NCBI GenBank assembly: GCA_004194705.1
Contig: SADC01001153.1
Location: forward strand, 62,001-126,000
Origin: Ditylenchus dipsaci
Lineage: Eukaryota > Nematoda > Chromadorea > Rhabditida > Anguinidae
Reading direction: 5' to 3'
Length of the DNA: 64,000 nucleotides
Notes under the pieces: model-generated
Database searches by the model: none
What the model was told of the DNA's origin: nothing
What the model saw: only the letters and a program-made list of their open reading frames with translations
Made by a program: the position numbers and the translations under genes
In this document: positions 10,815 through 22,748 of the stretch, in pieces
Layout: every line of letters starts with the position of its first letter
Position numbering within the stretch: the stretch's first letter is position 1

Positions 10815-13800
10815 TTACGTGGTCGGAAACGGAGATGCACAATGTGCCCTCTTTAGGGTTAAATTGCTGGCGGATACTTTTTTACTGGGAAAACATTTTT
10901 TACTTTTTGTAATTGTAATATTAACGAAAAAGTGCAAGTAATAACAACCAACTTTTTTTTGATTAGCAGGTTCAACAGTAACATCTAGTGCGTTTCTGGT
11001 GCCCTCTTGAACAAAGTTGTTGTTGTAGGCAGGCAACTTGTGCTGCTGTTCTGGTGCAATTAATTCGGCTTGCTGCTTTTTCCTCCAGCTTTTTTGTAGT
11101 CGCACGAATTCCAATACCAAAAAGGAGCATAGAAGAATGGCAAGATATGATATAAACAGTTGTTTAGCCAGCAATGGGTTGGAGAATGCACGAAAGGTGG
11201 TGATGCCAATATACAAAGTCACCACTGAAAATTTCGATGAGCATCATAGCTAGCTCAAAAGCGCTTACTAGCTAGCGTCCAAGCAATTAGCCCACTGAAT
11301 GTATGGATTACATTGAAAAAAGCTCTGTAGACAGAGACCGGATCACACCTAAGAAGAGCACTTAGCGGCTGGAACCACGCAAAACCTTCAAAAAATGACG
11401 TTAACTTATCCAATTCTGTCGAATTCACGGCAAATTTATGAATTTTGAACAAAGAATTTCGATAAAGCCCCGAATCTCATAGTAAACGATTTTTTAATTA
11501 ATGGGGCGTGCCTTTCTCGACACAAAAAAAGACGCGAAGCAGCAGTGCTTTCCTTTCGCGATTTTTCATGCATTCTCATGGATGATTTCGAAGTTCATTT
11601 CGAAAGTAATTTGAGACCATCAATATAAAACATGTTGTAAAACTGCGGAAAAGCTAGGGTTGGGTAATTCTACGGAAAAAGTATTTCTCGGGTAATTACC
11701 CGGGTGGTTCGGGTAATTACCCAAGTAATTACGGAGAAATAAGGCCGGAAAAGTATTTTTCCGGGTAATTACCCGGGTAATTACCAATCAACCAACCCTA
11801 GGAAAAGCGGAACGGTTAAAAAAAGGTGACTTTTTCACATTACGGTCGAATTCCGATACAACTGCAAATTAAAATTTTATAGAATTTCATTAATTTGCCG
11901 TTAAACTTTGCTTTGAGCCATAAAATATAAATGAAAACTAACAACATGCCAAAAGTCCAGTCATGCAGTGCAATGAGGGCCAAGAAGTATTCTTGAAGAA
12001 ATTTTTTGTTCAATAATGGCTGTGTGGACTGATTACAAATATTGTTTAATGACGTTCATAAGAAACTTTATTATTACAGTCAACTCTCGCTATAATATAC
12101 ACGTATATTATAGCGAGGGCTCTAGGTGAATTCATCCTCAACCAATTCATCCTCGGTGAATTCATCCTCCTTTTTGTCCTGGGCAGAATATGTTTAAAGA
12201 CCTGATTTTTATATATTAAGAGAGCACCCTCATTTTGTAGGGCACCCTCAGAGAGCACCCTTATTGATGTCGGGACCATACAAGGGCCCAAGAATTGACC
12301 ACCCTAACCAAAATTCCTGGGTATATAACTCCTAGTCAGGTGGGTGTCCACCTGGATAGCCTAAAAATGTAAGCAAAAAAAGTTTACACTTAGTGAGACT
12401 CGAACTAGTAACCTCGGTGACAGCAACCCCTCCCCAATTTAACCCAAGTGGTCGTAAACCAGGTGGTCGACCACTTGGATAAATTTTTTTTTACTTTTTA
12501 GAGTTCCAAAAAAATTTTCTGCACTAATTCGAGCATGCTGAAGATGGTTTGACAGTGGTAAAATCACGTTTTATCAAGAAATTTTCGATTTATCGCTAAC
12601 GATTGATTTTGATAAATCAAGAATTAGAGACAGAAACAAGACAAGATCTTGGCCAAGATTTTGTCCTGTCTTGCCCCAATTTTGACTGAAATCTTGTCTT
12701 GGGATCTTGCTTGGTCATTTATAGAAATCTTGGTCTTGGTCTTGGTCTTGGTTTCATGGTCAATCTTGTATGCAAAATTTACAAAACACCCGACAACCCA
12801 TTTTATCGTATTTAGGGCCCATAGCAAACCTGGATTCTGTTTTGGCTTTATACAAGATTAAAAAAAATGGCGGGACAGGACAACTCCGTCCCGCTCGCCG
12901 TCCCGAAATCCCGCCTGAACATTTTTCAAGAATGTCCTGTCCCGGTGTCCCGTCTGGAAAAGAATTATTCCAATTTCGTCCTCAACGCCTATTCTGCCAG
13001 TGATTAAATAAAATGACTAAAATTAACTCTTGATTTAACAAAACCCTCGGTTTAAAGAACAATTTAGCCGCCCCAAGGGTTTGTTAAATCGAGAGTTGGC
13101 TGTATGAATCTTGGTTTTTGGCCAAGATCTTGGCCAAGATTTTGCTAAAAATCTTGCTCTTGGTCTTGGTCAAAATTTCAGCTAAAAATATTGTCTTGGA
13201 ATCTTGCTTGGTCCCCACTTTCTGTCTCTATCGAGAATTACCAATAACTCAAAAATTTATTCATAAAATGTAATTTTACCTTTGTCAAACCCATGGTGGG
13301 GAAAACCGATAAAATTGCCCTATTTTATCGGTTTTTAATCGGTTTTATCCCTTTTTATTTATTCCTTATTTTTGCTGATTCAGACCCTTTTACTGATTTT
13401 TTTTACCAAAACGATAAAGAAAGGTATAACGAGAATATTAGCGACCTATTTTACTGCAAAAAACATCAAATGGCTTTCCTAGTTTACGTTATAAATAGTC
13501 ATAATTTGGTCAATTTTATCGTTATTTTATAACGTCAACTAGGAAAGCTATTTGATGTTTTTTGCAGTAAAATAGGTCGCTAATATTCTCGTTATACCTT
13601 TCTTTATCGTTTTGGTAAAAAAAATCAGTAAAAGGGTCTGAATCAGCAAAAATAAGGAATAAATAAAAAGGGATAAAACCGATTAAAAACCGATAAAATA
13701 GGGCAATTTTATCGTTTTCCCCACCATGGTCAAACCATCTTCAGCATGCTCGAATTAGCGCAAAAAATTAATTTGGAACCCGAAAACGTAAAAATTTTTT

Positions 13801-16800
13801 TGATCCAAGTGGTCGACCACTTGGTTTGGTGCATGGATTCTCAGGGTGATGTAGAGGTTGCTAGTGAAAAAAAATGTTTCGGGACGCGAAAACGTAAAAA
13901 AATTTCATCCAAGTGGACGACCACTTGGTTCGGTTTGGTAAATGTTCGTAATTGAGTGGTTGGTATTATTTGGTATTATCAAACAATTTTCAGCATAAAA
14001 TTTTTGGTATGCTAAATCGAGTTTTTAGTGATTAAGGCCGCACTTGTGTGATTCAGAGCCATTTTATGGCGTTAAATTCACTTTTAGCTGGTTTGAAGTT
14101 GTTTTAAGAGGTTTGAGTTGATTTTGGATGGTTTGAGACCATTCGGGGTGTTTAAGGTGGTTTTGAGTGGTTTGGAGTGGCTTCGGAGGGTTGGGACCAT
14201 TTGGGGTGAACAAAACCCTTTCACCTAAGTTTAAAAATTATAACAACTATATTCCTGTCAAGACAAAAATGAGGATGAATTCACCGAGGATGAATTGGTT
14301 GAGGATGAATTCACCGTCGCCCTATAGCGAGAGTTGACTGTATTTTTACCCTTTTTTCTTAAATTTTGTTTTCTCATCAGAGGTATGTTCACACCGTTTT
14401 GTAGCTGAGATTTTTCTCTATCGATCGAGTGGTCAAACAATTTAATTGAAAATAATTTTTGAGGAGATCACACCAACTTTACACTGAAAAACCAGGTTGA
14501 GCCTCATACTTGGTTTTTTGGTGCAAAGTTGGTGTGATTTCCTTAAAAATCATTTTCAATTAGGGTGTTTGACCACTTAATCGAAATAGGAGAATCTCAG
14601 CTACAAAACGGTGTAAAAATATCTGAGATGCAAAAACAAAATTTAAAAAAAAGGTAAAAATACAGTCAACTCTCGCTATAATATACGTGTATATTATAGC
14701 GAGAGTTGACTGTATTGGAATAAAAAGGTTTCTTTGATTTTTTCACTTTTTTTAAACTCAATCGAGTCACGATACAACTGCACCCCTAAACTTTGCCAAG
14801 ATGCTGTTATATCGAAAGTTGTTCAGGGATTTAAAAATATGTATTTTAAATCTCTGTTTGTAAAAAATTATGCAAATTTTCGTAATAATCTGTACTTGTG
14901 CTAGAGTACCATCCAACACAGGTCCCATCCACATCCAGTCTTTTCTGGCAAAGATACATACAAACGACGCTGTTATCATGACTACAGCTAAGAAATTGAC
15001 AGACCGATGGATCTACAAATGGTTTGGTGATTATAAGTCAATTTGTGACAAACTCCTACCAGAAACCAGACGTGCACACCCATAACCTTGTTAATATAAT
15101 GGTCACGCAGATAGCGAGCTGAGAGAATAGCTGTAGGCACGAGCACAGTCCATGCCAAAATCATTAAAATGGCTTAAAGAAAAGGCTTAAAGAGGCATAC
15201 CAGCGCGTTACACTGCAATTAAGGCGGGGTCCATCAATTTATTTCTCTCATGACTGTCTTCTACAAGCGTTCTACCTGATCCGACAAAAGTTTTCTGCCT
15301 ACTTTTTAAAAATAGGATAAGGTTATAAATGTCAGATTTGAATTGAAACGAGTGAAAACAAGAATGATTTTTGAAAAATTGCTGGTCACCAACTTAATTT
15401 GCAGTGTAACGCGCTGATATGCCCCTTTAATAAAAAACTTAACGATCTACTAAACAACACCAATACAATCCCCTCACTCTCAATAGATGACCTTCTTCTA
15501 AAAGACAGAATCTTAGATATCAAAACCACGGCGAAATTCTTGCTAATTGGCATCTTGTTTTTTTTAGCAAAATCCCTACCCATTAACACTCCCGAGACCG
15601 ATCTGCAGGTCGAAATATTCCGGTGCAGAATTCAACGGAGAACACGAACATCACTTTTTCTACAAAAAAGTGCTCTGAGGGTCAATATACCGTGTTGAAA
15701 AGATACATACAAAGATTTTCAATAAAAAGAAACGATTAATTTATTTTTCATAAGGGGCGTTTGTACTTAAATTTGCAAAATTGAGTGTAATAAAGTTGAT
15801 TTTTTAGTGAACAGCATACACCATTCGACAGAACAGGAAGAACTGCACCAGTGAATGCTTTGAAATGAAAAGATAAAGTGTCTTTAGAATGTAAAGCAGA
15901 GTGTAAAAAAATCAAAAAATTAATTTAAAAAAACACTTTGACGGAAAATTTTTTTCCGCTAAGAAAACCTAGATTTCTAACACTGAATTCGTGTTTAGCA
16001 TGGTCAACTTCCTTAACAAACTGCTCTTAAAACTTGAAATTTTCCGTCAGATTTTAAACTCCGCTCGAGATAATAAACAATTGGAATTTTTTGTTTAAAT
16101 ATTTATTGTCTCGAGCGGAATTTCGAAATCTGACGGTTAATTTATTTCAAAGCATTCACTGGCGCAGTTTTTCTTGCTCTGTCGAATGGTGTATGGTGTT
16201 CACTAAAGAACCAATTTTATTACACTTGTTTTTGCAAATTTAAGTAAAAACACCGCTTTTGAAAAAATGACTTAATCATTTCTTTTTATCGAAAATCTCA
16301 GATTTTGAATACAAAAATACAAAACTTACACTTATTCGAAAGAGGTGACACAGGCGGTCATTTAAACATAAAGTATGTAAATAAGTTACCTTCATATAAT
16401 GGAGATATATCAAAAAGAAACTAAAAAAGTCATTTTAGGATAGTCTGAAAAATGCTCTATTTTCAACACGGTATATTGACCCCTCAGAGCTACTTTTTTT
16501 TGGAGAAAAAGTGAGATTCGTGTTCTCCGTTGAATTCTGCAGTGGAATATACCGACCTGCCGATCGGTCTCGCGAGTGTTAAACCAAATATTTATATGCT
16601 GTATTGATACATACAGTCAAATCTCTTAAACTTGACATCGCGGTGGACCTATTTTAGGATGTCGGGTTAAAGAGGTGTCGTTTTTCTTAAAGTGTCGAGT
16701 ATCTGGCTAAATCAAGTGTCGACAGAATGTCGACTTATAGAGGGTGTCGGGTTATAGAGGTGTCGGGTTAAAGAGGTTCGACTGTAATCTATGTTAAATT

Positions 16801-19800
16801 AGTCGGAGTAATTTGGGTCCCCTACTCATTGGTCAAACAAGCAACATAACTAGCGTACCACCAGGAGGGATCGAACATTTTGGGCCATGTAACATTCAAG
16901 CCGCGGTGGTCGAGTTTGGCTGTCGCGTTTTTTCCAATTTTTATTTCAAATGCAATTTTTCGCTATACAAATCAGTGCTGTGATGTCAAATAAACTTGTG
17001 CAGAATTAAAAGTTGTTTTAGGAACATAAATATCTTAATTCAAAAATGCCTTCAGAAAATGGATTTAAAATTGAAGCGCTACAGAAAACGCGACACTCGA
17101 AAAAATGATTGTTAATTTTGTGGACATTTTTTGAAAGAATTGTTGAATTCCGATACAGTCGAACTCCGATATAAGGCCACCCCGATATAAGGCCACCCCC
17201 GCTATAAGGCCACCTCGAGACCAATTTTTGGCCAGCAAAGAAAGAAAGGTACTTATGCTGTTGACGGCGCCACCCCAAATTTTTGTTTTTTGACAATATA
17301 CAACCTTTGTTACATCAGAAATTCATTTATTACAAATCAAAAAACATACAATTCCGCAATTTGAGACCACAAATGATAGAAAATATCACATCCATTAATT
17401 TTCTTCTCCACACAAAATCAGATACATACGACTGAAATAAGGTTCTTGCCGTTCCGAATTCTTTCTTGTGGCGGAGAAAATTTAATGGATGTGATATTTT
17501 CTATCATTTGTGGTCTCAAATTGCGGAATTGTATGTTTTTTGATTTGTAATAAATGAATTTCTGATGAATTTCTGATGTACGAACAAAGCAAAAAATACA
17601 AAAAATGTTTTAGCAAAAGCAAAAAAGAAAAATTTGGGTGGCGCCGTCAACAGCATAAGTACCGAAAGAAATTAGTCAAAGTTCACCCCCGATATAAAGC
17701 CACCCGATATAAGGCCACCTTCGGCCGGTCCCCAGGGGTGGCCTTATATCGGAGTTCGACTGTATTTATGTTCTTAACACAACTTTTAATCTATTCAAGC
17801 TGATCCTGAAAGAATCAGACCATTCTGTGTTCAACAAGAGGTTGAAATACAGTGGCTAGATAGCCTCTTTTGATAAAATAAAGAAACTTGTCGCGCGACT
17901 TTTTTCCTTATTTTTAGAAATTGTGGCGCGGCAAATATTGCAAAAAATGTCCGCCTTCTACTATTGCATTTAAAATAAAAATAGGAAAAAGTGCAACAGC
18001 CAAACGCGACCATTGTATGCCTGCCGCTTATCCCCTGCGCTACCGGTGTCGCATTTTCCGATCTAAGTAGCTTCCCTTTTTAAAAAGTTTTGAAAGTGAA
18101 AAAACATTTTTTGTTGAAAACCGTATTTTTCTACCGAGTTTCACTTTTCCACTTCAAATTTTTTAAGCCTCCGGCCGAAGGATGCCATTTTATAGCCTCT
18201 TATCCATTAAATTGTGAAAAAACATTTCTACAGTTAGTATGAAAAATATAACATGTATACTGCCGCCCTAAACTATATAAATGTCCCCATTTTAAATCTG
18301 AAAAAACTTTAAGGGTCTCTAATTAGTCTAAACAGATGTGTGAATAAAAAAATGTATATTTTGACTGTTTATTTTTTATTTCACATGCACACACATCAAC
18401 ACAAGCACATCACAACATAAATATTGAAAGGCTTCTGTTTACCTACCATGTGCTTTCAACAAACGCATCAATCTAGCTGACTCTTCTGAACTCACTTTGG
18501 GTTTCTCTGTTGTGGAAGGTGGTGGGCCATCTTTCTCCGTAGTTTCACTGCTTTCAGTCTGGGTTACACGTGTTGTTTGATTTTCCTTTACCTCTTCAGT
18601 CTCGCCCATGGCAGCAAAAGAAGCTAAATTTTCTTTCATTATAGCATGTAGATTCCATAACTATGATAGTTAAAACCTAGGCAGCCTTGCAAACCCTCAG
18701 AGGTTTATAAAATTCTTGACCCTCATGAATTTATTCAAGCTCTTTTTTGGTTTAAAAATAGTCACAAATTTCTTTTTTTCACAGAGCTTTTGCAAGCTTT
18801 GGCCATAATATTTAAAAGATGGAGAAAAAATACCATTCTGCTGTTCAAAAGTTGTCAGGAGGACAAAGGATTTGGAAATGAAAGGAAAACGATCTGAGTT
18901 CTGGTCCAAAGAATGGACGGTCAGCTCTGCAAAATAAAAGATACGACGTCTTAGATGGTTAAAAACAAATACGTCGATTTTCAGTCAAGCCAGAAGAGAG
19001 AAAATTCTGTAGGACTGGTTCAAGGGCCGGACGTAGTAGTTGACTACATTATCCAAGGGAACTATTTTCTGGAAAGCTGGCAGTAAAGGGTCCCATCAGA
19101 AATCTGCGCCAAATGGGTGGTTAGCATTTGGTCGTGGATTGTCTAAATATGCCATCAAATATGCCTTGTTACATGTAAGCTAAAAATAAAAATTTAAACA
19201 CCACGGTTAAAACTTTAATTTTTGACTAAATTATAGTTTTTTGGGGACTAATATAGAAAGGGCCCCCCAAATTTTTGAAAATTTTTGCCTTGGTCCCCCC
19301 TGTTGTTTTTTGTTCAGAATTCAAAATTTTATGATGTATTTGATGATTAATAAAATAATTATTGTGTTTGTTATGCAAATTTAAATATTAGCTGCTAACT
19401 GAGAGAATATAAAAATTATAAAATTGTAAAAAATTCCAAAAAAACAACAGGGGACCAAAGCAAATATTTTCGGCTTTGGCCAAATAGCATTTACCGCTAT
19501 TTTTTCGGTGTGACGCGCGGGAATGCCCCTATAAGCCGCCTTTTTGCTCACCTCCAGCAAGAAAAATACAACAAATCCAGTCTTTTATAAAGATTTGTCC
19601 TTTTTTAAGACCCAAATCTTTTTTCTTTTTGAGGTTTTAGTCAAAATCTTTTTTTTTTTCGCTTCAAAATGGCGATAAATTGGATAAATTGACCCTTTTT
19701 ATTCAAAAATGGCCAAAATGTCTATTGTTTACCCAAAATTTTTATGGAAAAAAATCTGAGAGCCCTGAATAAATCACTAAAAAAAACTAAAAAATACCGT

Positions 19801-22297
19801 GTGAAGACCATTAAATTTTCCAAATGTCAATAAGACTTTTTTTGAAAAAATTTTAGATTTTAGGATAGAAAATATTTAGATATGTTTTCAATATTTTTTT
19901 TAACGTTTCGGACGTGAATTTTTCTCAATAAAAAACAGAAAAAATAAAGTAATTTAACAGTGCATTTTTTAGTTCAATACACAAGACTAATATTAGATCT
20001 TGTCTAAATTATATAAAAAATCGATAATTTTGTAAATAACATATTTTCTCTATTGTCCCCGGAAGCAGGGGTGTCATTTTTTAACACCTGAAAAAATTTT
20101 TAAATTTTAAAAATTTGCCTTAATTCTTAAAATCCTTGTCAAAAATCATACGGTATATGAACACGGTATATGAAGTATTCAATATTTTCCTTAGAGGACC
20201 ACGGTTTTTCGCGCAGCGACATGCGCAAAACTTAATTTAGACATGCGCAAAATTTAAATTTGCGGGGACAGTTATCTTTCGTCTCGCACTTTACTCTTTC
20301 GATTCGTTTGATGTGACTGCAAAGAGTACAGTGCGAGACCAAAGAGAAGTGTCCTCCGCCAATTTAAAAATTTGACATGCTACTACGCGCAAAAACCACG
20401 GTCCTTTAGTAGTTGAAATCATAATTTACAGGTCAAAGGATACTCACATCTTCAACTGGCACTTTGCGATTAGTCTTGCCTGGATTGAATGAGAGTCTTC
20501 CAGAAAAGGGTTCGTCTTGAAATGATGAGCAGGAAGTGACTGTGTCATTGCCCTAAATTATCAGACATAAATTTTGTAAGAACTTTCTGAAAGTTAAACA
20601 TGACTAACCATTATTGTGTCACTGAAAATATATTATTAGTAGCACAAGCTTGAATTCAGGAGCCATAGCTGTGCAACGACTTCAAAAAAAGTCGCCACGT
20701 TTATATATCACCAAAGCACTTTTTACTGACGGATTACTTTTACTCCTTGGGAAATAAATATAATTTTCATATAACTAATGAAGTAAACAAATTCATTGGT
20801 TAAACAAGCCGTTGGTGAAAAGTGTAAAGGTAATCTACAATACAACGAGAAATTTGACAGTGACCATAAGACAAACTGAATTGGCAAAATCTTGACTAAA
20901 TGCATTTGCTGTAATTTTTGCAGATCCGAATATGAAACTTTGTTAGCTTAATTTTTTGACCTATTTTTTTAACTTTTTGTGTTTCTCGGGCGATTCCGGA
21001 CTACTGTTTTGGGCAGCTTTCATCCACGTCATTACGGTTTTTACATGTTTGAACATTCTTGCTATGAAAATTTTTGAATGCTTATAGTTCGAAAGTTAAA
21101 TTTTTTGGCGCTAGTAGCGAATATTCCAACCCCCCCCTCACCCCAAGAATCCGACCTTTAAAAAATGCTGTAACTACCCTTGCAAACAACAAGTTTAGGC
21201 TTAGCCCTCAGGCTTAGGGTAGGCCAGCGTACGGAAGTTGTGACTAATAAAGAGTTTACGCATATTTTCCGGGACATAAATTTGGGTACTTGTTACTAAA
21301 GTAAAAAAGGTGAAAATCGTTGGGGGGGGGGGGTGATTATTCGCTACTAGGGTCAATTTTTTCATAGGAAAAAATCTATGATTAATCTAAATCTAATTTT
21401 TGCTGAAAAATAAAAAAGCACCTATGCAAAACCATATAAATTTAAAAAAATATATACCGTATAACCTCTATTAAACGGGCATGCCCGTTTAATTTTCAAC
21501 CCCTAAAAAATCGAAAAAAAAATATTTGATTTTGAGATTTTTGGGTACTCAAAAAAATCTAAAAAGCGAAATCAACTAAGATCGAGGTGATCAAGAAAAC
21601 GCGAAAAACAGATTTGCGAAAAATTTTTTTGCGCTGAGATATAGGTCCTTGAGGGTGCCCGTTTTATTAGAGGGTGTCCGTTTATTGGAGGGTGTCCGTT
21701 TAATAGAGGTTTTACGGTATATGGTTTTTCATACGTGATTTTTTATTTTTTTCAGCAAAATTTCGAGGATTGAAAAGTCATATATTTTTTATTTACCAAA
21801 TTTTAATGGGATTTTTTTGTAATTTTTGTACTCTACCCGACTTACTAAGAGAAAGCCACAGCTACAAACGCATTTTTATCAGCATTGATTTGACCAAGCA
21901 GTTCCATGAAGATTCTCTGGCCATCACTTTTATAGCTAAAAGCGTAGCTGCAGTTGGTGTGTGGAGTGCAGCCCTCCGGTTTGAAAAAACAGCCCTTAAA
22001 TCAGAGTATTGTTTTCGTCATAGTTTCCTGTTTGAAAGATCAACCTTGTTTCGCCCACAATCTAATGTGCTAAAAACAGCCGTCGAGTGGTGGTCTGGTT
22101 TTGCGTGGAAACAAAGACATAATTTTTCATGGGCTTAGGCTGTGGCACTTGGGGCGAATGAGCTGAAGCCATTTCCAGTCTATCCCGTGCTTCAAAATCT
22201 GCTAAAAATACTCTTCCATTCTCGTTTTCTTCCTCTTCGGTGTCAGCAGCAAAGGCAAAATGGCCTAATGAAGAAAATTGAGCTGGCAGATGAGAGC
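10815..22297 (-). CDS. DOMON plus cytochrome b561 protein, ferric-chelate reductase 1-like
   Basis: A membrane electron-transfer protein: an extracellular DOMON domain followed by a cytochrome b561 core, the arrangement of FRRS1-type reductases. Exons in transcript order: 22297-22119 (possible reeler segment), 21994-21846 (CFFKPEGC...FVAVAFS), 20621-20609, 20552-20448 (GNDTVTSC...SFNPGKTN), about 19103-19060 (ISDGTLYCQLSR), about 18911-18740, about 18650-18446 (linker ending LLKAH), about 15174-15063 (ILMILAWTVLVPTAILSARY, then VWFL), 15012-14896 (IHRSVNFLAVV), 11368-11269 (FNVIHTFSG) and 11224-10815 (last helix and tail). IHR and FNVIH hold candidate haem-ligand histidines. A segment between 14896 and 11368 that should complete one helix was not found, and the frame near 19060 is unclear. 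Large introns are full of foldback elements. Family placement is firm; exon ends are approximate in places. Confidence 0.82.
11660..11800. repeat. GGGTAATTACCC palindromic cluster
   Basis: Several overlapping copies of (C/G)GGGTAATTACCC occur, some joined by GGGTGGTTCGGG, flanked by GCTAGGGTTGGGTAATT and AACCAACCCTAGG in inverted orientation. It looks like a small foldback element in a DOMON-gene intron. Confidence 0.6.
12385..12475 (-). repeat. tRNA-derived SINE-like sequence
   Basis: On the minus strand a B-box-like word (AGTTCGAGTCTC) follows an A-box-like region (TTGGGTTAAATTGGGG), and the copy ends in GTGTAAAC plus a T-run, a Pol III terminator. It shares the head CACTTGG and the tail CTAAGTGTAAAC with the copy at 23005-23090. 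Confidence 0.5.
12620..13235. repeat. Inverted repeat with AGAGACAGAA ends and TCTTGGTCTTGG repeats
   Basis: Begins AGAGACAGAAACAAGAC and ends with ACTTTCTGTCTCT. Between them are tandem TCTTGG units, AAGATCTTGGCCAAGATTTT on both sides and a middle rich in CCCGTCC/CCCGCC. It has no conserved coding sequence; open frames here follow from the repeat composition. Confidence 0.6.
13290..13733. repeat. Near-perfect long hairpin, arms of about 205 bp
   Basis: The stretch from CCATGGTGGGGAAAACCG onward is repeated almost base for base as the reverse complement ending CCCCACCATGG, with a loop of a few tens of bases around 13495-13530. Mismatches between the arms are few. The 79-codon open frame in the left arm is a by-product. 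The high arm identity implies recent formation or gene conversion. Confidence 0.85.
14342..14660. repeat. Foldback element adjoining the pogo-type ends
   Basis: ATTTTTACCCTTTTTT and GTTTTCTCATCAGA at the left correspond to AAAAAAAGGTAAAAAT at the right, and CACACCAACTTT / AAAGTTGGTGTG pair at the centre. It fills the gap between the right end of the composite element and the short palindrome that follows. Confidence 0.65.
14661..14716. repeat. Short palindrome made of two abutting pogo-type TIRs
   Basis: TACAGTCAACTCTCGCTATA runs into its own reverse complement with a central GT, giving an almost perfect palindrome of about 54 bp bounded by TA. The same half-sequence begins the composite element at 12078. 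Confidence 0.8.
15399..16582. mobile_element. Foldback element of about 1 kb (arms 15585-15865 and 16144-16582)
   Basis: TAACACTC(C)CGAGACCGATC at 15586 returns inverted at about 16560-16582, and the sequence around ACCATTCGACAGA at 15812 returns inverted at 16186. The arms are several hundred bp long. The open frame overlapping the left arm has no domain and is explained by the repeat. It lies in the DOMON/b561 gene's largest intron. Confidence 0.7.
16612..16790. mobile_element. MITE of about 175 bp with pogo-type ends
   Basis: Starts TACAGTCAAATCTCTTAAAC and ends GTTAAAGAGGTTCGACTGTA, with TA at both borders. The interior repeats GTGTCGGGTTA(A/T)AGAGG. Non-autonomous. Confidence 0.8.
17151..17767. 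mobile_element. MITE of about 615 bp with pogo-type ends (GATATAAGGCCACC)
   Basis: Starts TACAGTCGAACTCCGATATA and ends TATCGGAGTTCGACTGTA. The inverted arms continue through GGTACTTATGCTGTTGACGG and through CAAATTGCGGAATT near the centre. TA borders. No transposase. Confidence 0.85.
17768..18440. other. Intronic DNA of the DOMON/b561 gene
   Basis: AT-rich DNA with the inverted pair AAAGTGAAAAAACATTTTT / TTTCACTTTTCCACTT near 18090-18150. I see no gene or intact element here. Confidence 0.4.
20193..20406. mobile_element. Inverted-repeat MITE with ACCACGGTTTTT ends
   Basis: GAGGACCACGGTTTTTCGCG at the left and CGCGCAAAAACCACGGTCC at the right are inverted copies, and GTCTCGCACTTTACTCTTT / AAAGAGTACAGTGCGAGAC pair inside. 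It lies in a DOMON-gene intron. Confidence 0.75.
20609..20621 (-). other. 13-nt microexon of the DOMON domain
   Basis: On the minus strand TGACACAATAATG is bounded by TTTTCAG and GTTAGT. With two bases from the exon ending at 21846 it encodes YDTIM. Joined to GNDTVTSC from the next exon (20552-20448) this gives FS-YDTIM-GNDTV, matching the DOMON motif FSxDxxMGxDxV. Length and phase fit exactly on both sides. Confidence 0.8.
21110..21352. mobile_element. MITE family B, copy 1
   Basis: Ends are GCTAGTAGCGAATATTCC...CCCCCC and GGGGGG...ATTCGCTACTAG. The core contains GCAAACAACAAGTTTAGGC and GGCCAGCGTACGGAAGTTG. A second copy with the same core lies at 56945-57185, and core fragments occur at 10630-10680 and 25560-25625. 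Confidence 0.8.
21458..21720. mobile_element. MITE with TACCGTATAACCTCTATTAA ends
   Basis: The left end TACCGTATAACCTCTATTAA and right end TTAATAGAGGTTTTACGGTA are inverted. Near the right end the unit AGAGGGTGTCCGTTT is repeated. The TACCGTA start resembles the TACCGTATTT family found elsewhere in the window. Confidence 0.75.
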
Positions 22298-22748
22298 CTG
22301 CAAAACAATACGATAAAAACACTAGTTTGAAATTTCGGAAAATTAACAAAGGGATTTGTCTATTTTCGTTATTTTTTCATTGACAAAGCCATATAACACG
22401 CCTCGAAACAAACTTTTTTTTTTAACTGACTTTAGGGGGGGTAGGCACTATTTTTCAGTGTCAAGCTGAAACCCCAAAATCGACGAGATTTGTAGTGAAG
22501 GCGCTTTGCATATTCAGGCGATTTGACAAAATTTCAATAAATTCAAGTGTCCATGGTGCAAAAAACATCATTTCCCAAAATCACTCGAGATTTGAACCAC
22601 ACTCGCTGCAAAATACGCATTTGGGGTCAAATCGACTGATGAATGCTGAAAAAACCCGAGTTTTTGGAAAAGTGCTTTTTATTTGCAGTGCCATGGTGCA
22701 GATCCAGAGTACTTTTCCGAATTGAGGTAAACGGTTTCACTAAAGATC

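Larger units (their letters stand above)
12460..13830. mobile_element. Nested inverted-repeat element with AAGTGGTCGACCACTT ends
   Basis: The region 12460-12560 (GGTGGTCGACCACTTGG ... AATTCGAGCATGCTGAAG) reappears inverted at 13731-13830. The self-palindromic terminus AAGTGGTCGACCACTT occurs again at 13912-13926. Inside are a CTTGGTCTTGG-rich inverted repeat (12620-13235) and the hairpin at 13290-13733. Confidence 0.7.
12078..14341. mobile_element. Composite element with pogo/Tigger-like TIRs, outer layer
   Basis: The left end (TACAGTCAACTCTCGCTAT, then an arm with GTGAATTCATCCTC) is matched by an inverted right arm (GAGGATGAATTCACC ... AGCGAGAGTTGACTGTA, to 14341). The CAGTCAACTCTCGC end with TA borders resembles pogo/Tigger-type non-autonomous elements. 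The 2.26-kb interior contains a tRNA-like sequence and at least three further inverted repeats nested inside one another. No transposase is present. Confidence 0.7.

Noticed and set aside
13293..13532. 79-codon open frame
   Set aside because: It covers one arm of the long hairpin; the composition follows AT-rich repeat DNA and no domain is present.
15399..15698. 99-codon open frame reading across FNKKLNDLLNNTN
   Set aside because: It overlaps the left arm of a foldback element, and no coding domain or splice context supports it.
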